From positions 44,652,869 to 44,716,868 of the forward strand of contig CAMTDV010000018.1 of NCBI GenBank assembly GCA_947069175.1: a DNA stretch of 64,000 bases, in the 5' to 3' direction. The notes below the pieces were generated by a model that made no database searches, had not been told where the DNA came from, and was given only the letters and a program-made list of their open reading frames with translations. Position 1 is the stretch's first letter. Every line of letters begins with the position of its first letter. Of this stretch, positions 21,410-34,435 are shown piece by piece. Position numbers and translations under genes: made by a program. This stretch comes from Scalesia atractyloides. Its lineage: Eukaryota; Streptophyta; Magnoliopsida; Asterales; Asteraceae.

Positions 21410-22170
21410 TTGTTTTCTGTTAGTATTATGAAAACAATTGAATTTTATACGCAAACTCGGATGAACGGTTACTGGTATTTGAATAACGGAAATCGGTAAG
21501 CTAAATCGCCAAATCAGTTTTCGTTCGTTTAATTAACTTATAACCGACGCATATCGGTTTCTAATTAAAGTTTCATTTATACGATTCAGAACTGTCTCAA
21601 ATACACTCAAATCCATTTTCGTCGCGTTTTCAAGTCATTTGAGCACAAGAAAACTGTCGCCGGAATTTTCTGCAATTCTCGCCGGAAAACCGTATTCAAC
21701 ATAAACCAGTAAGAATTTCTTCTCTTGCTGTTTCAATCTATTGCTGGGACACTACTAACATTATTCCGTCACTCAAAGTCAGTCACAGAAGATTTTGCTG
21801 GATTTCTGGTTTCGCCGGAGAAATTCTGGAATTTGCCGGAACCACGCTAGCTGACGGTAAACACATTCAATCGTGCTAATAACCCATGTACTCTGGTTCA
21901 ATTTCAAATCTAACTCTTAAATTCTATTGATTAACCCTCTCAGCCGAAGTTTCAAAAACAGAGTTGCCTGTTCTCGCCGGACTTCCTGAAGAAGACGACC
22001 TGTCCGGTATTCCTTTCCCCCAAACTGTTCGGTTTGTTCATTCAAACTAGTAATCATGTTATTTAAGTAGTAGAACCCTGAACCAGTGATCTGTGTAAAA
22101 CCGGTAATTATAGTGAAGAAGACGAGCATAACAACGGGTTAAGAATAAATAAAATTCGGATAGTTAACGG

Positions 22171-22245
22171 GTTAGACACACAGTCCAGCGGTGGACTGTG
22201 TGCAAAGTTTATATACGAGTCCCGAGTTCGATCCTTGCTTCACAC
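22171..22245 (+). other. tRNA-like module b, D 3' LTR
   Basis: Counterpart of 14012-14086; hairpin at 22177-22202. Confidence 0.55.
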
Positions 22246-22337
22246 ACGCTGCGTAATAACATTCCTTTTTATTCATAAAACTAACCGGGTTAGATTGAGT
22301 AGTTGTTAAGTATAATATAATTCAAGAATATACCCGG

Positions 22338-22414
22338 GTTAGACACACAGTCCAGCGGTGGACTGTGTGCAACACAAACTGCACGTCACGCGATCGAGTC
22401 TCGACACCAACACC
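22338..22414 (+). other. tRNA-like module c, D 3' LTR
   Basis: Counterpart of 14179-14255; hairpin at 22344-22369. Confidence 0.5.
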
Positions 22415-22511
22415 GGTTCAATGAGAATAAAACGTTTTGTAAAATAAAGGAATTTTCGGTAAATTCGAATAAGTGTATTAATATAATTAAAACTAGATTT
22501 CTAACGGGTTA

Positions 22512-22583
22512 GTCACGTAGCTCAGTTGGTAGAGCTACGTGCGCGTGAACGGAAGGTCACAGGTTCGAATCCCGCTCGGCGCA
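22512..22583 (+). other. tRNA-like module d, D 3' LTR
   Basis: Counterpart of 14353-14424 with unchanged A and B boxes. Confidence 0.7.
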
Positions 22584-23787
22584 AGAATTACCGCTGACCG
22601 AACCGGTCAACGGTCAACGGTCAACGGTCAAACAGTAAAAAAATATTATTTTTTTTAATAATTATTTGTTTTATTTAAATTAAAAATCAATTAAAAATAC
22701 TTAAAAATAACATTTTTTAAGGATGGAAAATAGCCATAAACTCACAAAAATATATCCAAAAATTCCATTAAAAAATCTTTAATAAAATCCATCCATTTAA
22801 TATATTTTTCCTATTATTATTTAGGTCAGTGATTCCTCGTTAACCCGTTTCATCTAAATCGTGCGCATCTCACCAATTCAAATCCAACGCACCCAATGTG
22901 AGTGAACCCTTCAAATTCCCCGTTTTAATCACATTTTTGGGGTGTATCATGTGTCATATTCATTTACTTATTATAACTAAGTTATTGTGCATATATCATA
23001 TCATGACATGTGTGTTAGTTGTTGCTGTTCAGTAGTTAGAATTGTTTGCAAGTTATTATTTCAGTACATGCAATTGCTGAGGCCGTAGCTCCCCATCCCT
23101 CGAGGTTGAGTTTGATCCCCATTTTATTATGCGGTTGATCAGGGCGTGCCCGCACGATCGGCTCCGTTTGATTGAGCCTTGATCGGTTATTTACATTTCA
23201 AGTTCATGCAATACGCTCGGCTCCGTTTGATTGAGCCTTGAGCACACAGTTCAATTTACATTTTCAGTTCATGCAATACGATCGGCTCCGTTTGATTGAG
23301 CCTTGATCTCACAGTTCATTTATGTTAATTATCATATGATGTTGGTATGATCATGTATGTTATCAATTGTTAATGTATGTTATAATTGTAACCGATGTTG
23401 CCATTGCTTGATTTCATACATATGCTCTTTTATGATTATGCACATATTTTTTGATAAACTAACCAGAAAATCATTATTAAATGTTTATCTATAAGGTTCA
23501 CTCGCCAACTTATGTTGACCCAAAAACCTCCCATTTTTACACATGATACAGGTGAACCAGCAGCAGCTAGGAACACGTAGGGCCTGGATTAGAAGAAATA
23601 AAACGATTTAGTGTTTGGATTATTATGTTTGGTTATTTTCCTTTGTAATGAATGAACATGTTTGAAGGTTTGAGAAATGTAACTTTGACTTCATTTAATT
23701 ATGAAACATAATAGTAAATGTCATGTGCTTTGGTGATAACCCAATTATACCCCGACTCTTATTTCCGCTGCGGGTCGGGGTGTGACA

Positions 23788-25359
23788 CTCTTTTTCCTCA
23801 ATTTGTCTTTTTGCCCTTGTGATAACTTGACTTTTTGTTCTTTGGGCTTCTCTACAGTTTTCCCATTTTTCTTCTCTGTTTTCTTCTCCTCTTGTCTTTT
23901 CTCCCCCTGAGATTTAGCCGATCGTCTTTTCAGATTAGTCAGACAATCCTTGGAAATAGTTCCTTTGATTTCACATTTATAGCATCTTCTCATATCAAAT
24001 CTCTTTTTCAGATAGTTAACAACAATGTGTCCACCAAATCCAAAGTTGTAACACACTCTGTTATCGTACCAATCTCTCCATTTAGACCAAACACCCAAAT
24101 CAGCACATTGATTTGACATGTAGTAGTCATCTCTCCTGCTTCTTCTGTAAAATTGATTTGACTTTGAAGCACTGTGGTCCGACCTGCACCACTTGTTCTC
24201 AAATTTTTTTGAGTTTTGATAATGATTGGATGATCGTACCGATGAGCTTTTATTTTTCTTTTGAAAATTTTCAGAATTCTTAAAACTTTGTTTTTCTTTT
24301 TGTTTTCGTTCTTCATTCTGCTTAGAAGGTTTTTGCGTGGAGCATTCGCCTTTCTCAGAAGATTGTAGAACAGTATCTTGGAATTTCTCTTTTAGTTTTA
24401 AAAATATTTCATGTTTATCATTTTTAGCTCTTTCATCATCGGTATCATCATCACAATCTTCAATTATGACATCGTCATAATTTGTGATATTATATTTATT
24501 GGAATTTCCTTTTTATTATCATTGATCGGTTTTGGACATATATGATCTAACTTTATTGAGGAGGTCACAAAACCTTTCAATAATTTTTCTGAATTAACAA
24601 CTTTATTTTTAACAATCTCAACTTCCTTTTCAAGTTGAGCAATTTTCTCAACATGAGAATTTATTGCTATTTGATTTTCTATATTTAATTTTTCAAAAAC
24701 AATTTTATCATTTTCTAAAATTTTTATTTTATTTTCAAAATTCTTTTCATTTTCTTTTAACTTTTTATTTTCTAATGACAAACATTCCAAATCTTTAAAA
24801 AAATTGACATTAATAGATTTGGATTTTTGACAATTTAAGCACACATATTCAGTACACTTTGTGCAAAGTTTTTCGACCTCCACAATTTGTACCTTTACCA
24901 CTTCTTTATCAACAACCTTTACCTCCTTGCTTTTAATCATCTCATCATGCTCCAGATATTTAGCACGTAGAGCATTCCATAGCTTTGGTGCCGTATCACA
25001 TTCTGGTAGCAGATGCAAGATATTTTATTTCACCGACTGCTGTATCAGATTAATCTTTTTCTTTTCAGCAAAATATTCATCTTTTTGTTGAGTAGAATAT
25101 TTGCACTTCTCAAGAATTTGCTGATTTCATCTCTAGGAATGACATAACATTTCTCAATCGCGACCCAACTGCGGAAATGCATAGCTTGGAGCCAGCTCTC
25201 AAATTTTCCTTTCCAAACTTCATACTCTTCTAATCTCATCAACCTTGACGGCTTCACGTAATCTATTTTGTTTTCCAAATTTATCTGTCGTTTCAAAAAC
25301 ACTTGACAAACGATTAGCAAACAGACAATTTTAGCAAAAACTGACGTTTTAATCCACAA
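23788..25359 (-). pseudogene. gag of element C, N-terminal and middle part
   Basis: Minus-strand pieces at 25359-25045, 25018-24464, 24316-24008 and 24119-23788 in different frames. It begins with a copia gag N-terminus (RLMRLEEYEVWKGKFESWLQ), passes through LWNALRAKYLEHDEMIKSKE and jumps directly into VKVVDKEVVKVQIVEVEK, a motif that in element B's gag lies about 1.4 kb further on. An internal deletion that keeps the frame therefore removed the middle of gag, including the first CCHC knuckle. A coiled-coil stretch (about 24520-24800) follows. The remaining knuckle CYKCEIKGTISKDC has Thr where His is expected. The copy is cut by D at 23787 and continues at 12918. Confidence 0.7.
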
Positions 25360-25453
25360 TCGGTACGTTAAAAACGTTTAAAGTTTGTCAGAAAACAGTT
25401 TTTATACCAGATTAGAGCTTTAAACTCGTCTCGTCAATACGAATCTAACGATA

Positions 25454-25833
25454 TATAAGGTCCGTTATACGGGTCGTTCGGGAACTAATCTGACAAAACT
25501 CATTTGTTTCTATTTAATCACCGTTTCATTAATATTCAACATTACAGATCCTGGAAACACTTTGGAAGAGCTTCGCCTCTATCGCGACAAAATATCTGAA
25601 GTTTACAAATGAAATGACAACACACATATTTATACTTAAACAAGTTCGCTCCAAATGTGGTTAGGTCAAGTTCGGCCGAACTTGTCATAGCCATGACAAG
25701 TTTGAGCGAACTTGTCCTTCCCACTACAAGTTCGAGTGAACTTGACTCATAACATACTTAATTTTGACATTTCGCTCCTAAATACAGACTCGATATTATA
25801 CGATGACGTAGGCAACAGACATATGTATCAACA
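25454..25833 (-). repeat. 5' LTR of element C
   Basis: Minus-strand start TGTTGATACATATG; palindromes near 25672, 25695 and 25728; TATA-like box near 25625-25635. About 45 bp shorter than the 3' LTR. Its inner end is degenerate (no CA), and the nearest primer-site-like sequence (TGGTATAAAAAC, about 25399-25410 minus) is 40 bp away, so this boundary is uncertain. Confidence 0.75.
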
Positions 25834-27316
25834 CAAGTCCGGGCGAACTTGTCATCACCAATCAATAAAGATCAGTAAGTTTGGGCGAACTTGATAAAAA
25901 ATCAATATTCTTTTACCCAGAACAAGTTCGGGCGAACTTGATCAAACTCAAAATCAACTTTTTTTCAAATTTCTCAATTTTAACCCTGAACTTTTCAATT
26001 TTTACCAGTTTTAACAATCCACTCTATTGACCAAGTCCAAGTTAATGACCTTGGTTAACATATTAGTCTACTCGAGTCCAAGTTAATGACCTCTGTTCGA
26101 CCCGTTATGAACAAACTGTTGGTTTTTCTCAATTTAAAGTTTCAAATTAATGGACTTTTAATCGTTTTCGTTTATCAGATTTTACAAGTTAGCTCCCAGC
26201 CCGTTGTCAATAAGATTTCTACCAGTTTAACACCTTACTAGACTTCGAAGATCCGTTCTTCAACATTGGCTTGTAGAAACTAATGTAGAAACAAAATATT
26301 TTTGTATTTTTGCAAGTTTATGCTAAAACACACTGAAAATCTTTTTGGTTTTAATCTGTAAAGCAAGTAAACTTATGTACAAATATATTTACAGACATAT
26401 TTTTGTGAATTCTTGTCTAAAGATCATATCAGTTGATTGAGACACATCACCAGTACCATCGACCTTATGATGACTTTAAGTTTTAAACTCGTTTACCTAG
26501 ATTGTCGATATGTTTGTCCACTTAAACTTCGACACATTTCTCAATTGTTCCATGATATCTTAGGTAGAATTATGAAACTTGACTCAACTATGGTTCCCAT
26601 CTTAGAATATACTCACGTATCAAGTTTCCCTAGATTTCATCTTACAGGTGAATATAGCATAATTGATATCTGTATTTGGGTTAATGCGAAGCCTTGAGAG
26701 CTCAGGTTAATACCACTGTATCGACAAAGAGATGAAGGCTTGACTTTAAGGTGTGTTCCAATTAAGGAATCTTTTAAGCACTGCAAATTATTAGATCTTT
26801 CGATTCTTTCAGTTTTGCATGCAGTTTAGGGATTTTTTGCAAAAGCATTATAAAAGTTGTATAATACCCCAGATATCAATCATCTATAAAGACCTAGTAT
26901 CTCAGAATCAGGCAATCTCTCAAACGAAATTTCAAAGTACTAAGTCCATATATCCGAGAGATGTTAATCCACAAGTTTAAGCAGTTGTAAAATTTAGTTT
27001 ATATCCCGGAAACAATTTACTGAACGTGTAAAGCCTATCAACACATCCTCAGTAAGGCTTGTTTATTACTTTTATAAACTTTACAATTCTTTAGCATACT
27101 GTGATAGTCCCTTGATGTACTATCATTTCCTTTGTGACACAAAATTCTTTTTGTCTTTTTCATGTTTTTGTACTTCTTGATTTTTCATATGTTTTTGTAT
27201 TTTCTCATAATTTTCTCCCCCTAAAATCAAAAACATATTTTTGCATTTTAGTTTCTAAGAAATACTAATCTAAAAGATATACAAACCAATGTGGATCACG
27301 TGAACTCGTCGTCCGA
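25834..27316 (-). other. Spacer of element B between pol and element C insertion
   Basis: Equivalent to 308-1700 of element A on the other strand. Palindromes at 25834, 25875 and 25923; internal polypurine tract (minus TTTTAGGGGGAG) near 27216-27228. An 86-codon ORF on the plus strand (26437-26697) matches the antisense ORF at 976-1239. No sense gene seen. Confidence 0.7.
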
Positions 27317-30300
27317 TCAATATTCAACCTCTGCCTCCGCACCTGTCAACAAATTTTTAATACCGTTAAGCCTCACTAGATATTTAAATCTTTTTAAAGG
27401 AAAAGCTTTGGTATAAAAATCAGCTTTTTGTTCATCGGTGTGGATTTTTTCTATTCGTACCAACTTATTTTCGTAGCCGTCACGAATGAAGTGATAACGA
27501 ATTTCTATGTGTTTAGTTCGAGAGTGATGAACTGGATTTTTAGTTATGTCGATTGCTACCTTATTGTCTACATATAAAGGCGTATCAAGAAATTGCAATC
27601 CAAGTCCCTCATCTATTGTTGAATCCATAAGATTTGTGAATAACAACTGGAAGCAGAAATGTATTCTGTCTCACAAGTAGAGAGAGTGACCATGGTTTGT
27701 TTCTTGCATTGCCACGTTACTAATCGAGTGTCGAAGAACTGGCAACCAGCCGTCGTAGACTTTGAATTCAGCTTCTCCACTCGAAAGTCAGAATCACTAT
27801 ACCTCGTCAGATCAAAGTTATCGTTCTTCGGATACCACAAGCCAGTGCTTAGACATCCCTTTAGGTAACGGAATATTATTTTCACTATCTGCATGTGAGA
27901 TACTCATGGACTGGACTGATATCTTGCACAAAGACAGGTAGGATACCTGATATCTGGGCGAGATGCCGTCAGATACATAAGAGATCCTATCATCAACCGA
28001 TAGAGCGTATCATCCACTTTGGTTCCTGTTTTGTCAATGCAAATTCTGTGATTCAACGCTAGAGGAGTCGAAAGCGGCTTCGAGCTATCGATTTCAAACT
28101 TCTTCCGAATATCACTAACATGTTTTGTTTGATGAATGAATATGCCATCTGGTAACTGATCAACTTGTAACCTGATGAAGAATTTCATTTCGCCTATTGA
28201 AGACATTTCAAACTTCTTCTTCATAATCTTCTCGAACTCTTTGCAAAGAGTATCATCTGTTGAACCAAAGATGATATCATCCATATAGATTTGTATGATG
28301 ATTAGATAACTTCTGACTTCTTTGGTAAACAATGTACTATCCATTGTGCCTCTTGTAAAGCCGTTAACGAGATGTTGAGATAACGTCTTGTACCAAGCTC
28401 TCGGGGCTTGATGTAATCCGTATAAGGCTTTGTCTAGGACATAAGCTTTGTTCTTCTTCAGCGGATCGACGAACCCTGGTGGTTGGCCGACGTACACTTG
28501 CTCGCGTAGCTTACCATAGAGAAATGCGGATTTGACATCTAACTGGTACACTTTAAAACCTTTCCAAGCAGCGAATGCAATGAAAATGCGGATTGACTCT
28601 AAACGTGCAACCGGTGCATTGACTTTTGTATAGTCAATTCCTTCTTGCTGGTGGAAACCTTTGACAACCAACCGAGCTTTGTTTCTTACGATCACACCTC
28701 GATCATCTCTCTTGCACTTGAAGACCCACTTTGTATCAATCGCTTTTTACTTTGGTGGTAAGTCGACAAGTCTCCAAACTCCCAGTTTCTCGAATTGTAA
28801 CAACTATTCCTGCATCGCAATTACCTAGTTCTCATCACCCAAAGCTTCATCTATAGTCTTCGGCTCGATTTGAGATATGAAACATGAATAATAGCAATAA
28901 TCTTGAGTCGGAGCTACTCGAGTATAGAAACAACTTAAAGCTTTGTTGATCTGGCTTCTCGTTCTCACACCAGTCTGTAACTCTCCAATAATGTTGGTTG
29001 AAGGGTGATATGAATAAGATCATGGAACTTCCTCACTAGGAACATCAGCTGTACTGATCTGATTCGAAATATTCAGATCAACTATTAAATCAACTTTAGG
29101 AGCTCTAGATGTTGCTTCATTTTGATTGCTCGGGCCAACAGATTAGTTTAACATGTTGGATATCTGCTAGGATTCTTCATCAGAGGAAGAGTCTCCATCA
29201 TCATCGAAAGTTGGAGCTTCATCAGAGTCGAAATTCCGATTCTGAGAAAGAATGGACTCTGTAGTAGCATTTACTGGTTCAGTGGAAACATTTGCGGGAG
29301 TTGTAGTAGGTCTTACTTATGCTTCAGAAACTTGTTCAACAGGAACACCACTATTACTCGGACCTGCACCAGAAGATGATATAGAACCAACAGTAAGTTG
29401 ATTAACCACTATTGGCCTTAAAATCTGTTATTGGTTTGCCAATTGTTGAAGATAATAAAGAACTCCAAGTTCTTCTTCAGACGGTTCTTCTGACAAGTCG
29501 AATGACTTCAATAAATCTTGGTAATTGAAAAACTACGCATTGCCTTTTCTCTAAATAGGAGTTGTGTACCGAAAGCAATCTACGTGTTGCACTTCGACCA
29601 CTCTTCTCAAAGTAGGAATGCAAACTCTCTTGAGCGGACTAGCATAACCGACAAAGAAACCTTCAAGCGTTTTAGCACCAAATTTTCCATCCGAATCAAT
29701 CACTGTGCATGGTGCACCAAACAGCTCTAGATACTTTAGATTTGGTTTCCTTCGGTTAATCATCTTGAAGCATGTCTTCTTGGTTGGTTTGACTGTTAAG
29801 ACCCTGTTCAAAGTGTAACGTGCCACTGCAACCACCTCACTCAAGAAGCTAACAGGAAGCTTAGAGTCTGCAAGCATGGTTCTTGCTGTTTCAATTAGAG
29901 TTCTATTCTTCCTCTCAGCTACGTCATTTTGTTGTGGAGTATAAGGTGCACTGAATTCGTGCAGAATTCCTTTGGCGTTGCAAAAATCTTTCATCTTGTT
30001 GTTTTTGAACTCCGTACCATCATCACTTCGAATCCGTCTAACATGGAGATGATAGAGATTTTCAAGTTTCTTGAAGAGAATCACAAGATTATCGAACGTT
30101 TCATCTTTAGTCTCTTTAAAGAAAACCCATGAATATTGAGAATAATCCTCTGTGATGACCAAACAATACAAATCTCCTCATATACTTGAACATTTATCGG
30201 ACTGAAAAGATCCATATGTAGACGTTCAAGCGGCAACTTTATGGAGTTAAGAATCTTCTTAGGATGTGACTTCTTAATCTGCTTCCCTTTCTTGCATTCA

Positions 30301-31349
30301 AGACAATGATTTGTCATGTGGAAGCTTCGAAGATTTACTCCTTCAAATAGGTCATTGTGAACCAAAAAATCATTTTCCTCAGATGTATATGCCCCATTTT
30401 TCGGTGCCATAGAATCAAATCCTTCTCTTTGGTTTTTGTGATAAAACATTGAGCCGACTTTGACGATGTTGTAGCAACACTCATGTCTAGCATATAGAGA
30501 TCGTTTTCGCCTGGAGCACGCATTAGAATCCAATCATCAGGAATCTTGAAGCCCGGGTAAAGAATAATGCACTCCTTATCATTGAAATGAACAGTGAACT
30601 GCTTATCGCAAAGCTATGAGATACTGAGAAGATTGTTCTCTAGCTCGGCGATATAGTTAACACAATCAAAAGATACCACACAATTCGATAGCTTTCCTTC
30701 AACAACGATCCGGCCTCCTTGATTTCCAGCGAAGCCTACATGTCCTCCATTAATCGCTTTGATATCAAAGAGTAGTGCTTTCATCCCGGTCATGTGCCTC
30801 GAAGCTCCGCTATCCAAAATCCACTTCAATAATATGGATCTTTGGAGCCCCTGCACACGTTAACAACTCAGTGAAAAAGTGCAACCCAAGCCATTTTGGT
30901 CTTGGGTTTGGGATAATAATCTTCGTAAACATCCTCATAGTTACTATCTAAGACTTCATCGACATTTAAGTTCTCAAACTTGAATTTCTTCTTATCTTTT
31001 GAAAGTTTTGAAAAAACTTTGTCATTTTCAGTTTTACCCTTAGATTCAGACATTTTGTCGACTTTGGTTTCAACTGACTCTGAATTTGCAACTTCAGATA
31101 CTGTTGTTTTCTTCTTTGCAACCCATGATTGTGATTTAATTCTTGTTTTCTTAATGTAAAACCTTGAATCTTTGTTTTGGTTCGATTTGGAAGTTTCACC
31201 TTTCTCAAAAGTTGAGTTTTCAAACTTTGATTCAGTTTTAGGTTTCACTTCATTTTTAGATTCGTTGTTTCTTTTTAAGATTGTGACAGGTTTAACAATC
31301 TCTGATTGCTTCAGTTTCTCAACATCTGAATTTGTCTTCTTCGAGGATA
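27317..31349 (-). pseudogene. Copia pol of element B, degenerate
   Basis: Minus-strand pieces keep the copia order. Protease: WILDSGASRHMTG (about 30775-30815). Pre-integrase: LWHRKMGHIHLRKM (about 30395-30436). Integrase core: 30171-29551 with YSWVFFKETKDE, RIRSDDGTEFKN and APYTPQQNDVAERKNRT. Reverse transcriptase: 28695-27904 with YMDD at 28276-28287 and LYGLHQAPRAWYK. RNase H: 27894-27317. In-frame stops and shifts separate protease, pre-integrase, integrase, the integrase-RT linker (about 28700-29550) and RNase H. The whole would be a single polyprotein in a live element. Domain order integrase before RT establishes copia rather than gypsy. Confidence 0.9.
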
Positions 31350-34290
31350 AACATGCTTTGATTTCTGACACTTGCGTGCAATGTGACCAACTTCATGCAT
31401 TTAAAGCAAGTTCGAGTATCTTGAGAATGTCCACTAGTGGGTTTAACTAAACTTGCGAATTTAGCCTTATCCCGAAGTTCCTTTTCTTTTTTAAACTAAT
31501 CATTTGATTGCTTCCCAATCAAATTCTCTTCTTGAGCCGTACTAGTCCCATACATGAATGCCATGTTCTTATTTTTATATTCGCGAAATGGTGACTGTTT
31601 CTTTTTCGGTTCATCTTCTTCTTCTAAACCCAAACCCGCTCTCCTATGTTCAGGAAAGTCACCACCATTTCTCCGGTAGTTGTTATATCCTTTTTTAGGT
31701 TTAGAATAAAACTTTTTCTCATTGTTCTCCAAATCTTCTGATGATACTTCAACAAGTTTGAACAATTTATCAAGTTGATCTTCTTTCACATTTCGAATCG
31801 GAAAACTATCGTCGACATATAGTCTATCAGATTCCTTAACTTTGTACATGACAACGTTAGGATCATCACTTAGGCTATCTTCCGATGATGTATCGTCATC
31901 TTCGGATTGTGATTCAGAATTGTTCGAACTCAAGTTGGCGCTCTCAAAGCTGCCATCATCAGATTCACTTAAAACATTTTCAACAACATTTTTCACCACA
32001 GCTTCACTGTCATCTTTTGTGTAGATTATGTCAATGTTCTCAGGCAGCTCATTTTTCTTTTCCGTTAAAATTTCAATATTAAGCGCCTTTTCCATCCCTT
32101 CAGCTTTCTTGCGACAATACTTTTCGCACAAGGGTGGTGGAACATTGCTATAATCCCCATGTTTCTTACCTTTTGATTTCTGAACATTTTCTTCGGACGG
32201 AATCATGGAAGAATTTGATTGATGACGTAAGCATTTGTGGTATAGCTTTTCAAAAGCTGTCTCACCCTTTTGGTTTCAATCGTTGGCTTTTTGTTTTTCC
32301 ATTACCGTTACTTTTAACATTCTTACTGTGTCATGTTGTTCAATGTTCTTTTTATCAAGCCTGCTGTAATCGTCTTTCATTTTATCATAAGCTTCCTTCA
32401 TTGTGCGATAATCATATTTAAAATTGTTGTTATGCACAGTGAGTTCACTTATGATTTGAGAATTTTCAGCACATTGCACAAAAGGCTCAACGCATTTCGT
32501 GCAAGATTTTTCAACCTCAACGATTTGCACTTTTACAACTTCTTTTTCTACAACTTTTACCTCCGGACCTTCCTTCGTAAAATTTTCCATCATTGCTTTG
32601 TTGGCGATCTCCGTGAGATTTTCCTCATTCATTTCTTTTGTCACGTTGACAACTTCCTCAACTTCTGGTTTTGTTTCTTGAACAACATGCTCAGAAGATA
32701 CTGCATCACCAAAACAACCTGCAAAACTAGTAGTCATGTTAGGAGAAAGAACACTCTGCATCCATGTATGATGATAAATCTCCTCTTCTTCTGTTTGTTG
32801 TAAGTATTCTTCTAGCGTTGCATTTTCCATAGTTGCATCCTCAGCAGATGTATCTTCCACTATTTCGGCCATTAGAGCAACCCCAGTCTTCTTGGCAATA
32901 TATGAATTCCAATCAAAACCGTCATCTTCATTAGAAGCAAGCATAACTTTTTCTGCGTTGTTGGATGGTTTCTCTTGGACTTTGATTTGAGTTTTCTTCG
33001 GAAAAGGCTTGTATTGCAACGACTTCTTGTAGTAATCATTGCCGCCTCCGAAAGGACTTTGATTGCCACTTGCTTCTGGATTCTTGCACACTCATTTAAA
33101 ATGCCCTTTTTATGGCATCTAAAGCAAGTAACTTTCATCGTGTCAAATCCCAATTTATTGCTCGAGTTTCCGATGTCTCTTCCAGTTAGAGCAACGAATT
33201 TGGTAACTCTCTGAATAATCGAAGCTAAGGACCATTTGATGTCCATCAACTCAAGCTCCTCCTCATCCACTTGATCGTAATCCTCTGCAGTCATTTCTGG
33301 ATTACCAATATTCCCGGCCACTAAACTCTCGTAGGATTCCAACATTGTGGCAAGTAGTGCCATATGTTGTTTGGCCACTTATTCAGAAATGACGTTGTTA
33401 AGGTTGACTGCAATGTTGCATCGAAACACATTTGGATCAGAATTTGATTGATTATTCTGATTTGAACCCGTGCTTGAATATAATGCATTCTGAGGACTCT
33501 GATCATAGTTAGGATATGACTGAGTTTGGCTCTATGGCGAATGATTCGAGGAATTCATATTTGCGCTGAAAGCAGTTTGGATCTTCGAACTTGATATATT
33601 CTCTTAAGCTCCAGTCTTGTAATAAAGTCCTACATCTTGAGCAATGTTCAGATTCTTTGACTTGGCAATTTTCAACAATTCCATATCGTGCCCCTCCAAC
33701 TTATCGATAAAAGTGGATAATTTGAAAAATTCCCAGCTTGGACATTCTTTTAGCACCATGAGATAAGTTGTCCATTCACCTTTAGGCAAAGCATCAGCCA
33801 ATTTGTCAATGTATTATTCTTTTGTCTTCTCAACACCATGTCTTCTCATAATCACCTTCAAATGACAAAATCGTTCTATCATTTGTTTCATCGACTCGCC
33901 TTTGAGCATTGTGAAGATGTCGAATTCTTTCATGATTAGAGCCTTTTTGCTCTTTACCATCACTGCACTCCCCTGATATTTGGTCTTTAGGGACTTCCAT
34001 AACTCTTGTGCCGTTTTGTATTCTGGAAATAGCACCAAGATATCTTCCTTCCCGGACTGCTGAATCAGACTGATCATTTTCTTTTCAGCAACGTATGCAT
34101 CCTTCTGTGAAGTAGAAAACTTGCTCATCTAGATAACATTATCATGTTCATCTCTAGGCCATGTATAACCTGTTTCAACCGCAACCCAACTGTAAAAGAA
34201 TGTAGCTTGAACCCAGTTCATAAACTTTTCCTTCCACCCCTCGTATTCATCCATGCACATAAGTTTCGGTGGCTTCACTGACGTACCCAT
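31350..34290 (-). pseudogene. Copia gag of element B, degenerate
   Basis: Starts around 34290 with MGTSVKPPKL and the copia gag N-terminal motif (DEYEGWKEKFMNWVQA). Stops follow at about 34130 and 33812. Next come the gag core (34128-33604), a knuckle region CFRCHKKGILNEC (about 33090-33130) in which small indels removed the His, a long Glu/Lys-rich part with VKVVEKEVVKVQIVEVEK (about 32530-32580), an acidic Ser-rich part (32206-31496) and a second CCHC knuckle (about 31366-31408) broken by a one-base frame change in its middle. The large gag with two knuckles suits Sireviruses. The copy is dead. Confidence 0.85.
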
Positions 34291-34435
34291 CTCGTTATCA
34301 ATATTAACTTGTTCACCATGTTGGCATTCGATGTTGAAGCCCCAGCTGTCAGATACGCATTGTGGATATTTCCATTGTGGAAAATAAACGAGTATCGCTG
34401 AAAACACGTTCACAAATATGAAAAGATGATTAGTA

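Larger units (their letters stand above)
12919..23787 (+). mobile_element. Element D: Tekay/Del-like Ty3/gypsy chromovirus, apparently intact
   Basis: LTRs at 12919-15632 and 21151-23787, target duplication CTCTT at 12914-12918 and 23788-23792, tRNA-Met primer site at 15636, one uninterrupted gag-pol ORF, and polypurine tract at 21136. LTRs begin TGTAACA and end TGTGACA. By eye I see only about two base substitutions between LTRs, plus a 73-bp deletion in the 3' LTR and small homopolymer changes, which points to recent insertion. It sits inside the gag of element C. Confidence 0.95.
21151..23787 (+). repeat. 3' LTR of element D (2637 bp)
   Basis: Near-identical to 12919-15632. A 73-bp segment (13351-13423 in the 5' copy) is absent here at about 21580. 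It is followed by the target duplication CTCTT. Confidence 0.93.
10543..25833 (-). mobile_element. Element C: gag-only copia (TR-GAG type), split by element D
   Basis: Terminal repeats at 10543-10968 and about 25454-25833, both minus. Five-base target duplication CAAGT at 10538-10542 and 25834-25838. Without element D (12919-23787 plus one CTCTT) the element is about 4.4 kb: 5' LTR, gag, non-coding 3' region with several polypurine tracts, 3' LTR. No protease, integrase, reverse transcriptase or RNase H is visible, so movement would need enzymes supplied by a relative. The gag is now broken. Confidence 0.85.
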
